From Bin87 sp965116785 (GTDB lineage Bacteria > Chloroflexota > Dehalococcoidia > Lucifugimonadales > UBA3495): DNA of 64,000 nt. Both the position numbers and the translations under genes were made by a program. Within the stretch, counting starts at the first letter, position 1. Each line of letters opens with the position of its first letter. This document shows positions 50,377 through 58,865 of this stretch, in pieces. The notes beneath the pieces are model-generated. The model saw nothing but the letters and a program-made list of their open reading frames with translations. It ran no database searches and was not told where the DNA came from. The stretch covers positions 930,001-994,000 of the forward strand of contig OZ220731.1 in NCBI GenBank assembly GCA_965116785.1. Direction: 5' to 3'.

Positions 50377-51679
50377 CCGTAAGGATCCGGCAACCCTGGT
50401 TGCCCTGATCAATTCGCTGCGCCCGGATGTGGCGACCGTCCTGGAACATGCGTTGGCCGGCGGCGACATCTCCGTCGAACAGGCCGACACGCTGTTCGCT
50501 ACCGCCGGGCCCGAGTTCACCGCGATGACCATGGTGGCGGACGAGTTGCGCCGTCGCGTGGTGGGCGACCTGGTGACCTACGTGGTGAACCGGAACATCA
50601 ACTTCACCAACGTGTGCATCAAGCGCTGCGGGTTCTGCGCCTTCAGCCGCGATTTCCGCGAGGAGGAAGGCTACTTCCTGCCGGTGAACGAGATCATCCG
50701 CCGCGCGAAGGAAGCCCAGGAATATGGCGCAACCGAGGTGTGCGTCCAGGCCGGTTTGCCCCCGCAGATGGAAGGGGACCTGTATATCCGCCTGTGTGAG
50801 GCCATCAAGGAAGAACTGCCGGACATGCACGTGCACGGTTTCTCGCCCGAGGAGGTGCTCTACGGTTCCGTCCGTTCGAAATGCACAATCCGGGAGTATC
50901 TGCAGGGGCTGAAAGACGCCGGCGTGGGCAGCCTGCCCGGAACCTCCGCCGAGGTGCTGGACCAGGAACTGCGGGACATAATCTCCCCGGGGCGGATCAC
51001 TGTTGACCAGTGGGTCGAGGTGATCACCAACGCCCATGATCTGGGCATCCCGACCACCTCGACGGTGATGTTCGGACACCGGGAAACCAACTCCCAGATC
51101 GTGCGTCACATCGCGCTGCTGCGTGACATTCAGCAGCAGACGGGCGGCTTCACCGAGTTCGTCCCACTCAGTTTCGTTGCATCCGAGGCCCCGATGTACC
51201 TGAAGGGCACGGTGGAAAGCGTGCGCTCCGGCCCGACGGGCATGGACGTGATCAAGGTGCATGCCATCGCCCGCATCATGCTCAACAACTGGATCCCCAA
51301 CATCCAGGCATCCTGGGTCAAAGAGGGAAGCCGGATGTCCCAACTCCTGCTGACCGCCGGAGTCAACGATCTGGGCGGTACCCTGATCAACGAGAGCATC
51401 TCCACCTCCGCCGGGGCGATGCACGGTCAGCTCATGCGGCCTTCCGAATTTCGCGCCATGATCCGGGAGGCAGGGCGAACGCCGGCCGAGCGGTTCACCA
51501 CCTACGGAATTCGCCGGGTCTACAGTGACGCCGACGAAGCCCTGGATCCGCTGGACCTGGTGGGCGACAACGTGGAGGAGATTTTCGGCTCCTATAACCA
51601 ACTGGTGCAGATGGAAGGCTACCGGTTCGAGCATCCGCGCACGCAACGGGAACGGAACGCGGTGCAGCCGACGGTCTAG
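50360..51679 (+). CDS. cofH: 5-amino-6-(D-ribitylamino)uracil-L-tyrosine 4-hydroxyphenyl transferase CofH
   Basis: Second radical SAM half of Fo synthase, 439 residues, attaching the tyrosine-derived hydroxybenzyl group. The cluster motif is C86, C90, C93 (NVCIKRCGFCAF). EVCVQAGLPPQM, HVHGFSPEEV, GTSAEVLDQELRDIISPGRI and the C-terminal LGGTLINESISTSAG match CofH. GGGGGA lies about 10 bases before its ATG. CofG and CofH are separate proteins here, unlike the fused FbiC of actinobacteria and most proteobacterial hosts. Confidence 0.94.
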   Translation: MSTATDRKDPATLVALINSLRPDVATVLEHALAGGDISVEQADTLFATAGPEFTAMTMVADELRRRVVGDLVTYVVNRNINFTNVCIKRCGFCAFSRDFREEEGYFLPVNEIIRRAKEAQEYGATEVCVQAGLPPQMEGDLYIRLCEAIKEELPDMHVHGFSPEEVLYGSVRSKCTIREYLQGLKDAGVGSLPGTSAEVLDQELRDIISPGRITVDQWVEVITNAHDLGIPTTSTVMFGHRETNSQIVRHIALLRDIQQQTGGFTEFVPLSFVASEAPMYLKGTVESVRSGPTGMDVIKVHAIARIMLNNWIPNIQASWVKEGSRMSQLLLTAGVNDLGGTLINESISTSAGAMHGQLMRPSEFRAMIREAGRTPAERFTTYGIRRVYSDADEALDPLDLVGDNVEEIFGSYNQLVQMEGYRFEHPRTQRERNAVQPTV

Positions 51680-51682
51680 CCG

Positions 51683-52648
51683 GTGACGACCCCAACCACC
51701 GGACTGGTGCTGGCTCTGGCCGGGGGCGTCGGCGGAGCCAAGCTGGCCTTGGGCCTGTCCAGAATCCTCCCACCGGAACGGCTGGCCATCGTCGTCAACA
51801 CCGGCGACGACGAACGTTTTCACGGCCTTCACGTCTCGCCCGACGTGGACACGATGACCTACACGCTGTCGGGCCTGTATAATCCCGAAACCGGCTGGGG
51901 CATCGATGGCGACACTTTCGAAACGCTGCAGATGCTGAACCTCCTGGGAGCCGATACCTGGTTCAACCTCGGCAGCCGCGATTTTGCCATGCACATCAGA
52001 CGCACCGAACTGCTCGGCCAGGGTTCTTCCCTGAGCCAGGTAACTTCCCAGCTGACCGCGAACCTGGGCATTCATCACCCCATCATTCCGATGAGCGATC
52101 AACCCGTGCGGACGGTACTGGATACCGACGCCGGCACCCTGTCGATGCAGGAATATTTCGTCAAGAGGCGCGCCGAACCTGTCGTGAACTCCATCAGTTA
52201 CGTCGGGTCGGCGGACGCGCGGCCTTCGCCCGGATTTGAGGCCGCCCTCGATGCCGCGACCGCAATCGTCATCTGTCCGTCCAACCCGTTCCTCAGCGTG
52301 GCGCCGGTCCTGTCGATCCCCGGCGTGCGCGACGCGATTGCGGGACACAGCGCTCCACGCGTGGCGGTCAGCCCCATCGTTGGCGGGACAGCCGTTCGCG
52401 GCCCGGCCGGCAAGATCATGCAGGAACTGGGAGCGGACGTCTCTGCGGTCGGGGTGGCGCGGGAATATAGCGAAATCTGCGACGTTCTGGTGCTCGACTC
52501 CCAGGACGAGGACCTGGTGGATGCCGTTGTGGCCGAAGGGGTCGAAGCGGCGGTCATGCCGACGATCATGCAGACCGACGAAGACAAGGTTCAGCTCGCC
52601 GAACGCGTGCTCGCGTTGGCCGCAGACTTGGAGAATCGAAAATCATGA
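51683..52648 (+). CDS. cofD: 2-phospho-L-lactate transferase CofD
   Basis: Transfers the phospholactyl (or phosphoenolpyruvyl) group to Fo to give F420-0. 321 residues from GTG 51683, 3 bases after the cofH stop. ALAGGVGGAKLALGL is the nucleotide-binding start; NTGDDERFHGLHVSPDVDTMTYTLSG, LGDRDFAMH-like GSRDFAMHIRRTELL and CPSNPFLSVAPVL are family features. Its end overlaps cofC in ATGA, so the genes are translationally coupled. Confidence 0.95.
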   Translation: MTTPTTGLVLALAGGVGGAKLALGLSRILPPERLAIVVNTGDDERFHGLHVSPDVDTMTYTLSGLYNPETGWGIDGDTFETLQMLNLLGADTWFNLGSRDFAMHIRRTELLGQGSSLSQVTSQLTANLGIHHPIIPMSDQPVRTVLDTDAGTLSMQEYFVKRRAEPVVNSISYVGSADARPSPGFEAALDAATAIVICPSNPFLSVAPVLSIPGVRDAIAGHSAPRVAVSPIVGGTAVRGPAGKIMQELGADVSAVGVAREYSEICDVLVLDSQDEDLVDAVVAEGVEAAVMPTIMQTDEDKVQLAERVLALAADLENRKS

Positions 52649-53334
52649 CCGAGTCGCCCGATCAGGCCAATCCGACCGTCGTGCCGGTGGTCCCCATGAA
52701 ACCGCTGGCGGAGTGCAAGACCCGGCTGTCCAGAGTCATGGGTCCCGACGACCGCGCCGACTTGACGATGGGGATGTTCCGGCGGGTCCTGTTGGCCATC
52801 CGCGGCGCCGGCGTCGATCCCTACTGGGTGATAGGTGGCGATGACCGCATCCGGAACATGGCCCGCACTCTCGGGGCCAATTGGATGGAAGACCTGGGCC
52901 GCAACCTCAACGACACCATAACCAAGTCCTTCGAAAGCGCTCGCATGCGCGGGGTGTCCGCCCTGTATCTGCCGGGGGACTTGCCCTTCATCAGGCCCGG
53001 GGACATTCATCAGCTGATCCGCAGCGCCGAACACCAGCACAACATCACGCTGTCACCGGCTCGCCGGGACGGAGGAACCAACGCGATCCTGGTTCCCTAC
53101 GACCTGATACCGTATTTTCGTCCGGAGCTCGGCAACAACAGCTTCCGCAAGCACGTGGGCACGGCGGCGCGCATGGGCGTCTCCGTGGCCTTCTATTACA
53201 GCCAGGGTATGGGGTTCGACCTCGATGACGGCTCCGACATTGAAGAGTACGAGCACATGGAGCCCGGCCTGCTCACGCGGCTCCTCGGTCGCGAACCCAG
53301 AACCCTGAATCTGACCAGCCTGGAGATCCGCTAA
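52645..53334 (+). CDS. cofC: 2-phospholactate guanylyltransferase CofC
   Basis: Activates 2-phospholactate (or PEP) with GTP for CofD. 229 residues: VVPMKPLAECKTRLSRVMGPDDRADL is the nucleotidyltransferase start and YLPGDLPFIRPGDI holds the metal-binding Asp. The C-terminal SPARRDGGTNAILV is conserved. With CofG, CofH and CofD it completes synthesis of F420-0; the glutamyl ligase CofE is not in this window. Confidence 0.93.
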   Translation: MTESPDQANPTVVPVVPMKPLAECKTRLSRVMGPDDRADLTMGMFRRVLLAIRGAGVDPYWVIGGDDRIRNMARTLGANWMEDLGRNLNDTITKSFESARMRGVSALYLPGDLPFIRPGDIHQLIRSAEHQHNITLSPARRDGGTNAILVPYDLIPYFRPELGNNSFRKHVGTAARMGVSVAFYYSQGMGFDLDDGSDIEEYEHMEPGLLTRLLGREPRTLNLTSLEIR

Positions 53335-53337
53335 CCA

Positions 53338-54324
53338 ATGGCCTCCGAAGTTCAATTGGGCTGCCTTCTGCCCACCCGAGGCCTTCTGCTGGCCGATCGC
53401 AAGCCTACCGACGCCGAAGAGGTTCTCCGCCTGGCAACCTGGGCCGAGGAAGCCGGCATGGACTCCGTGTGGGTCGGCGACAGCCTGACCGCAAAGCCTC
53501 GCCTGGAAGCTATGACCACCCTTGCCGCCATCGCCGCGCGCACCAGCCGAGTGCGCCTCGGGACGGCGGTGATGTTGATGGCTCTGCGCCATCCCGTCCT
53601 GTTGGCCCAGATGATGGGCACGGTCGATCTCATCTCCGGTGGACGCTTGCAGCTCGGCGTTGGGGTTGGCGGAGCGTTCAACGGGATGCAGCAGGCGGAA
53701 TGGCAGAACGCCGACGTGCCACAACGCACCCGAGCCCGGCGTCTCGAGGAAATGCTCGAGGTCGTGAAGGGCCTGGGAACGGGTCAAGCTTTCTCATACG
53801 ACGGCCGTCATTTCCAGTTGGATGACGTCATTATGGAACCCACGCCCGTTCAGCCCGACGGCGTTCCCGTGTACCTTGGCGTCCACTGGCATGGTCGCGG
53901 CGACGGCCAGGGAGCGCAGCGCGAACGCCAGGCTCGACGGGCTGCCCGCCTGGCCGATGGAGCCATCTCGATCTCGGCGACGCCCGAGGAACTCGTCGAC
54001 CTCCGGGACACCGTGCGCGGCTACTGTGCCGAATACAACCGCGACCCCGATGCGCTGTCCACGGTGATGTACCTTACGGTTAATTTGGATGAGGACGTGG
54101 CCAGGGCAGAAGCGGAGGCGGAGGACTGGCTGTTGGGCTACTACGGCGCAAATATCTGGGGTGACCGCTGGGGACCCTTCGGCGACGCAGAGCGCGTCCG
54201 GGAACGTATCCATGCCTATGCGGAGGCCGGCGCGGACCAGGTGATTGTGCGTTTCGCCACCTACCGCCAGGAGGAGCAGATGCAGGTGTTCCTGGAGCAG
54301 GTTGCTCCGGACTTTCGCCACTGA
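53338..54324 (+). CDS. LLM-class F420-dependent oxidoreductase
   Basis: 328-residue luciferase-like enzyme encoded 3 bases after cofC, so probably in the F420 operon and a user of F420H2. ATWAEEAGMDSVWVGDSLTAKPRLEAMTTLAAIAARTSRVRLGTAVM is the standard start (split here by loops), and DLISGGRLQLGVGVGG the usual cofactor turn. Substrate unknown. Confidence 0.9.
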   Translation: MASEVQLGCLLPTRGLLLADRKPTDAEEVLRLATWAEEAGMDSVWVGDSLTAKPRLEAMTTLAAIAARTSRVRLGTAVMLMALRHPVLLAQMMGTVDLISGGRLQLGVGVGGAFNGMQQAEWQNADVPQRTRARRLEEMLEVVKGLGTGQAFSYDGRHFQLDDVIMEPTPVQPDGVPVYLGVHWHGRGDGQGAQRERQARRAARLADGAISISATPEELVDLRDTVRGYCAEYNRDPDALSTVMYLTVNLDEDVARAEAEAEDWLLGYYGANIWGDRWGPFGDAERVRERIHAYAEAGADQVIVRFATYRQEEQMQVFLEQVAPDFRH

Positions 54325-54374
54325 CCACGCGCAGGTCGCGCTTCCTTATATTCCGGATGTGACGAGGTAGCTTC

Positions 54375-55148
54375 GTGTTCCCGATAGATTTGACTGGCCG
54401 CAATGCGGTCGTTTTTGGTGTCGCGAATGATCGCAGCATCGCCTGGGCTATCGCCCGAACTCTTGCCGGCGCCGGCGCGCGTATCGCCCTCACCTACCAG
54501 AACGAGCGCCTGAAGAGCCGTGTGGAGAGGCTGGCGGAAACATTGGACGATGCAGTGCTGCTCCAATGCGACGCGTCAGATGACGACCAGATCCGAGCCG
54601 TATTCGATGCGGTGGGCGACCAGATGGGGTCGTTGTCAGTTTTGGTGCACAGCATCGCGTTCGCCAGCCGAGAAGACCTTGCCGGACGCCTTGCGGACAC
54701 CGGACGCGACGGGTTCCGCATGGCCCTGGAGATCAGTGCCTTCACCCTGCTGCCCATGGTTCGCCACGCGGCACCCCTGATGACCGATGGCGGTAGCGTT
54801 ATCGCGATGACATTTCACGCTTCCAGCCGCGTGTATCCGGGCTATAACGTGATGGGGACGGCCAAGGCGGCGCTGGAACACGAGGTGCGCCAGTTGGCCT
54901 ATGAATTCGGGACCAATAACATTCGCGTTAATGCAATATCCGCCGGTCCGGTGGATACCCTGGCAGCCAGAGGCATCAGTGGTTTTCTGGACATGCGGCG
55001 GGCCCACGCCGAGAAGGCTCCCTTGGGCCGTAACATTACTGCGGAGGAGGTGGCGCAGACTGCCCTGTTCCTGTGCAGCGATCTGTCCAGCGGCGTGACC
55101 GGAACGGTTCTACCCGTGGACGCCGGCTACCATATCATGGCGGTGTGA
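54375..55148 (+). CDS. fabI: Enoyl-[acyl-carrier-protein] reductase (NADH), FabI type
   Basis: Reduces the trans-2-enoyl-ACP in each cycle of fatty-acid elongation. 257 residues from GTG 54375 (GAGGT 7 bases upstream). NAVVFGVANDRSIAWAIARTLA is the cofactor-binding signature of FabI, HSIAFASRE the active-site strand, and Y-N-V-M-G-T-A-K the Tyr-x6-Lys catalytic pair. It follows the F420 genes after 50 bases and may be cotranscribed. Confidence 0.93.
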   Translation: MFPIDLTGRNAVVFGVANDRSIAWAIARTLAGAGARIALTYQNERLKSRVERLAETLDDAVLLQCDASDDDQIRAVFDAVGDQMGSLSVLVHSIAFASREDLAGRLADTGRDGFRMALEISAFTLLPMVRHAAPLMTDGGSVIAMTFHASSRVYPGYNVMGTAKAALEHEVRQLAYEFGTNNIRVNAISAGPVDTLAARGISGFLDMRRAHAEKAPLGRNITAEEVAQTALFLCSDLSSGVTGTVLPVDAGYHIMAV

Positions 55149-55160
55149 AGCGCCAGAAAA

Positions 55161-55943
55161 TCAGATGGCTTCCAGCTGCTGGCGGTCAGCCGCCGCCTTG
55201 TCGCTGAGGCCCAACTCGGTATAGGCACGGGCGCGGTTCGCCCACGCTTCCCGGTAACGGGGGTCCAGGGCGATGGCCTTGGTGAACTGGTCCACCGCTT
55301 CTCGGACTCTTCCCTGGTTGAACAACGACAGACCCAGGTCAGTCATGCCGGCTGCGGTCAGGGGTCGTGAGATGCTCAACGGCGCCATTGAAAATGCCGG
55401 CGCCGTTTCAGGCTCGGGTGCAGTCGTCTGGGTCATCGCCGGTTCGGCCTCGTCAGTCTGCTGTGACGCCATCACGGGCTCCCCGCCCGGCTGGGTCGGG
55501 GTGGCATCGGTTGCCGGCGAGCGCTGTTCGGCGCCGTCGGTGGCGCGGGTTCCATGTCCAACCCCGTGGGCATTGGCCGATTCGGGCGTTTCGGTCGCGG
55601 TGGCGGCGGTATCCGTCGTTGCATAGGGGCGGGTCAACTCCCAGCCACAGTTGGTGCAGAAGGTCGGTCCCGCCTCATGGCCGTGTTGGCATCGGGGGCA
55701 TGCGGTGATTCCATCCTGCCCGCCATCGGGGGCGACCGGCCGTCGTGCGGGCATGAATACCAACGCCAACATCGGCAACATGCACAGCACCGTAATCCAC
55801 TCGGGGAAGATGTCGAGCAGACCCACCACTGGGATGGCCGCTACGCCGCCCCAGACCAAGGCGTTCCTGCCTTTGTTCCGCGCGAGTCTGGCGGTCCAGA
55901 GCACCACAAACAGCAGTGACAATATTTGAAGGATGATACTCAT
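55161..55943 (-). CDS. Membrane protein with zinc ribbon and TPR
   Basis: 260 residues from ATG 55943. Two N-terminal hydrophobic helices (SIILQILSLLFVVLW; WGGVAAIPVVGLLDIF with WITVLCMLPMLALVF) precede a zinc ribbon (CPRCQHGHEAGPTFCTNCGWEL), a long Thr/Ala/Pro/Glu-rich linker, and a C-terminal tetratricopeptide pair (GLSLFNQGRVREAVDQFTKAIALDPRYREAWANRARAY in parts). It looks like a membrane-anchored scaffold; role unknown. It has its own TATAAT promoter. Confidence 0.75.
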   Translation of the reverse strand: MSIILQILSLLFVVLWTARLARNKGRNALVWGGVAAIPVVGLLDIFPEWITVLCMLPMLALVFMPARRPVAPDGGQDGITACPRCQHGHEAGPTFCTNCGWELTRPYATTDTAATATETPESANAHGVGHGTRATDGAEQRSPATDATPTQPGGEPVMASQQTDEAEPAMTQTTAPEPETAPAFSMAPLSISRPLTAAGMTDLGLSLFNQGRVREAVDQFTKAIALDPRYREAWANRARAYTELGLSDKAAADRQQLEAI

Positions 55944-55973
55944 TTGCACCCGTGTTCTGATGGCCTTGTTCTT

Positions 55974-56003
55974 ATTATAGCCGGATTGCCGCCAACGCGG
56001 CAA
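55974..56003 (-). promoter_or_regulatory. Promoter of the zinc-ribbon/TPR gene
   Basis: On the minus strand TTGCCG (56003-55998), an 18-bp spacer and a perfect TATAAT (55979-55974). The spacer and -35 lie inside a 13-bp inverted repeat. Transcription would start near 55967. Confidence 0.6.
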
Positions 56004-56009
56004 TCCGGC
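55980..56009. repeat. 13-bp perfect inverted repeat over a promoter
   Basis: GCCGGATTGCCGC at 55980-55992 and its exact complement at 55997-56009, with a 4-base CAAC centre. It begins at the base next to the TATAAT box. It could be an operator, or a hairpin ending transcripts that come from 56 kb. The remainder of the gap to 56336 holds only the fbp promoter. Confidence 0.55.
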
Positions 56010-56221
56010 AGGCGCATGACATAACGCGTCCTGACCATGCGGATCGATTTGCTTGACGATTTGCGCGCCCGTCCCGGTTGCAATTGCAGATAATGCGATG
56101 CCAAATTGGCTTGAACGCCCTTTGCGGATCATCTGCGCTCGCCACTCTGTGCGCCGTATCTGCAGCCTGCCCGACCCGAACCCGCACAGTGGGGAAAGTG
56201 AGCCGGCCAACCGGTTTCAAA

Positions 56222-56251
56222 TTGACATCTTCGCCCGCGCGATGCTATCGT
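56222..56251 (+). promoter_or_regulatory. Promoter of the FBP aldolase/phosphatase gene
   Basis: TTGACA at 56222-56227, an 18-bp spacer and TATCGT at 56246-56251 preceded by TGC (extended -10). Leader about 80 bases to ATG 56337. No structured element is apparent in the leader. Confidence 0.6.
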
Positions 56252-56336
56252 GCAAGCGCTATTATTCGCTTTCAGAAGTTATTATTTGGCGCCGGCTGTA
56301 GTTCCCGGTCGCCCTCGCGTGGGAGGGAAAACTCAC

Positions 56337-57515
56337 ATGGATTTGACCATCTCTGTGCTCAAGGCGGACGTTGGTTCGATTGGCGGTCACACCAAACCGT
56401 CGGATCGCATGATGGACGCGGTACGCTCGGCCGTGGGTCGAGCCATTCGCGACGGCTTGCTCATCGATGCCTACGTGGGCCATACCGGCGACGACATCTG
56501 CATCACCTCGACTCACACCCATGGTGACAACGACGAGGCGGTCCACCAGTTCGCCTGGAACACTTTCCTGGAAGCGACCGAGATCGCGCGTCAGTACGGG
56601 CTGTACGGCGCCGGCCAGGATCTTCTCGTGGACGCTCCGTCGGGGAATATTCGCGGCGCTGGACCCGCCGTGGCGGAGATCACCTTCGACCATGACCCAG
56701 TAAAGACCAACCCCATCCGCCCAGCAGAGTCTTTCTTCGTCCTCGCCGCGGACAAGTGCGGCCCGGGCGCCTACAACCTGCCGACGTTCCTGGGTTTCGC
56801 CGATCCCATGTACTGTGCCGGTCTGATGCTTCCCCGACTGGGCGATGGCTTCACATTCAACATCATCGACATGGACAACACCGACGGGGACAGCATCATC
56901 TCGCTGAACGCCCCCGAGGACTACTACCGGATCACGGTTCTCCTCCGCGACAACGAGCGTTTCGCCATTGAGAGCGTGACCTCGCGCTATTCCGGCCAGA
57001 CTGCGGCAGCGATCTCGGCAACCCGGTTGCACAACATCGCGGGCAGCTACACCGGCAAGGATGACCCCGTTGCCGTAGTACGCAACCAGGGCATTTTCCC
57101 CGCCCCCGAGGAACTGATCTCGCCGTACACCAAGGCGCACTACATCGGCGGGGACGCGCGCGGATCCCACGTCATGCCCTTGATGCCGGTGCCCATCAAC
57201 ACCGCGGTGACGGGCATGTACTGCCTGCCGCTGGTTTCCTGCATGGGCTTCAGCATCAACGCCGAGGGCAAGTTCGCCGAGTCTTCCACGGACTTCTTCG
57301 ACAATCCTGCCTGGGACTACACCCGCCAACTGGCCCAGGAGAAAGGCATCGCCATGCGCTCCCAGGGTTGGTCCGGCGCCGCCATGCTCCCCTACGGCGA
57401 GTTGGAATACTCCGGTTTCCGCCAGAGCATCGGTGACCTCGTGGACCGCTTCGCCATCCGCACGAACGGGCACCAGCCGGCCGCTCAGCCGGTGGCTTCG
57501 GGCGACGACGACTAA
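56337..57515 (+). CDS. fbp: Bifunctional fructose-1,6-bisphosphate aldolase/phosphatase
   Basis: Archaeal-type (type V FBPase) enzyme that condenses triose phosphates and dephosphorylates the product in gluconeogenesis. 392 residues from ATG 56337 (GGGAGGG 10-16 bases upstream). ISVLKADVGSIGGHTKPSD is the hallmark start, with GHTGDDICITSTHTHG, GAGQDLLVDAPSGNIRGAGP, ADKCGPGAYNLP, and FDNPAWDYTRQ following. Such enzymes are found in archaea and deeply branching bacteria including Chloroflexota. It acts unidirectionally, so it favours sugar synthesis. Confidence 0.95.
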   Translation: MDLTISVLKADVGSIGGHTKPSDRMMDAVRSAVGRAIRDGLLIDAYVGHTGDDICITSTHTHGDNDEAVHQFAWNTFLEATEIARQYGLYGAGQDLLVDAPSGNIRGAGPAVAEITFDHDPVKTNPIRPAESFFVLAADKCGPGAYNLPTFLGFADPMYCAGLMLPRLGDGFTFNIIDMDNTDGDSIISLNAPEDYYRITVLLRDNERFAIESVTSRYSGQTAAAISATRLHNIAGSYTGKDDPVAVVRNQGIFPAPEELISPYTKAHYIGGDARGSHVMPLMPVPINTAVTGMYCLPLVSCMGFSINAEGKFAESSTDFFDNPAWDYTRQLAQEKGIAMRSQGWSGAAMLPYGELEYSGFRQSIGDLVDRFAIRTNGHQPAAQPVASGDDD

Positions 57516-57533
57516 CCGTTTGACATCGCCAAC

Positions 57534-57568
57534 AATGAGGGGCGGGTTCTCACCCGCCCCTCATTTTT
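57534..57568 (+). terminator. Terminator of fbp
   Basis: A 14-bp perfect stem (AATGAGGGGCGGGT and complement) with a TCTC loop and five T residues. It also faces the minus-strand aminotransferase whose stop is at 57604, so it may act on both strands. Confidence 0.92.
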
Positions 57569-57603
57569 CTGGTGCCGGTCGGCCTTGCCGACACGGGTAG
57601 GCG

Positions 57604-58791
57604 TCAGCCGGCGAATATCCCGTTGCGCTCAAATATTGCCGCCAACTCCGCGATACCATCGGATACGGTTTGGGCCGTCGGATGCCCGAAACACAACCGC
57701 GCCATGTGTCGGCCGTTCCCTTCGGGCGAGAACATCGAGCCATTGTAGTATCCGACGCCTTCGCTGAACGACTGCTCCTGGAACGCGGCCAGGTCCGTGC
57801 CCTCGGGCATCGTCAACCACAGGTACAGGCCTCCCTCGGGCTTCGACCAGGTGGCGCGATTGCCGAAGTGCTCGCCCAACGCCGCCAGCATGGCGTCGCG
57901 CTTGGCCCGCAGCGCCTGGTTTTCCTCGTCGATGTGGTCGTACATGTGGTTGCGCAGGTACTCCTCAATCGCCAGGGCGGCAAACTGGTTCACCCCGCCG
58001 GATTTGAAACTGAGCGCCCGTTCCCGCACCACCTCCGGCGCCACCAGGTAACCCATGCGCACGCCCGGGGCGATGATCTTGGACATTGAGCCCACGTACA
58101 GGACACCTTCGCCATCGGCCAGGTTGCTTATTGACGTTACGTCCTCGCCCTCGAACCGCAGGTCTACGTAGCAGTCATCTTCCAGAATGGGCACGCCGTG
58201 GCTCTGGCAGACTTCCAGCATGCGTTGCCGGCGCTCCAGGGTTGTGGTCCACCCCAGGGGGTTCTGGAAAGTGGGTATGGTGTACAGGAACTTGACCCGG
58301 CGTCCGGCGGCGTGCTGTGCCCGAATGGTCTCGTCCAGCGCTTCCGGTATAATCCCGTCGTCGTCGCATTTGACGCCCACCACGTTCGCGCTCCACAGCC
58401 GCATCTGGCGCATCGTACCGAGGTATACGTACTCTTCGGTCAGGAGCACGTCCCCCGGGTCGGTCATGGCCTGGATCAGCATGTTGATGGCTTCACCCGA
58501 CCCCGACGTCAACACGATGTCGTCGGCAGTAACTTCCATCTGGCGGTCCCGGCGCAACTTGTCGGCCACCAACTCGCGCAGCGGTGGATAGCCGGCGGCC
58601 ACCGGATAATAGGCGAGATCGCGTCCCTCGCGCTCCAGCGCCGTGCCCAAGGCCTCGACAAGTCCCGTCAGCGGAAGCGTGTCGGGATCAGGGTAGGCCA
58701 CCGCAAAATCATACTGGGCGTGCCGGTTTGCGCCCCGGGTGGTGATTGGAGCCCTTTCGGCGAAAAGCCCTTCGTAGTTGAATTCGCTCAT
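57604..58791 (-). CDS. PLP-dependent aminotransferase, class I/II (second copy)
   Basis: 395 residues from ATG 58791 with GGAGGA 7 bases upstream. LTSGSGEAINMLIQAMTDPGD, PTFQNPLGWTTTLERR, DDCYVDLRFEG, and the PLP Lys in VGSMSKIIAPGVRMGY are clear. It is of the same group as the enzyme at 33062-34273 (2-aminoadipate/MocR-type), with moderate similarity along the whole length, so the two are paralogues rather than recent copies. Substrate unknown. Confidence 0.87.
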   Translation of the reverse strand: MSEFNYEGLFAERAPITTRGANRHAQYDFAVAYPDPDTLPLTGLVEALGTALEREGRDLAYYPVAAGYPPLRELVADKLRRDRQMEVTADDIVLTSGSGEAINMLIQAMTDPGDVLLTEEYVYLGTMRQMRLWSANVVGVKCDDDGIIPEALDETIRAQHAAGRRVKFLYTIPTFQNPLGWTTTLERRQRMLEVCQSHGVPILEDDCYVDLRFEGEDVTSISNLADGEGVLYVGSMSKIIAPGVRMGYLVAPEVVRERALSFKSGGVNQFAALAIEEYLRNHMYDHIDEENQALRAKRDAMLAALGEHFGNRATWSKPEGGLYLWLTMPEGTDLAAFQEQSFSEGVGYYNGSMFSPEGNGRHMARLCFGHPTAQTVSDGIAELAAIFERNGIFAG

Positions 58792-58865
58792 CGTTTGTCC
58801 TCCGTTGCGGACAGTGGAATCTGTACGGCTTGCGGCCGGACTGTGTGAAGCCAGCCCGGCAACCA

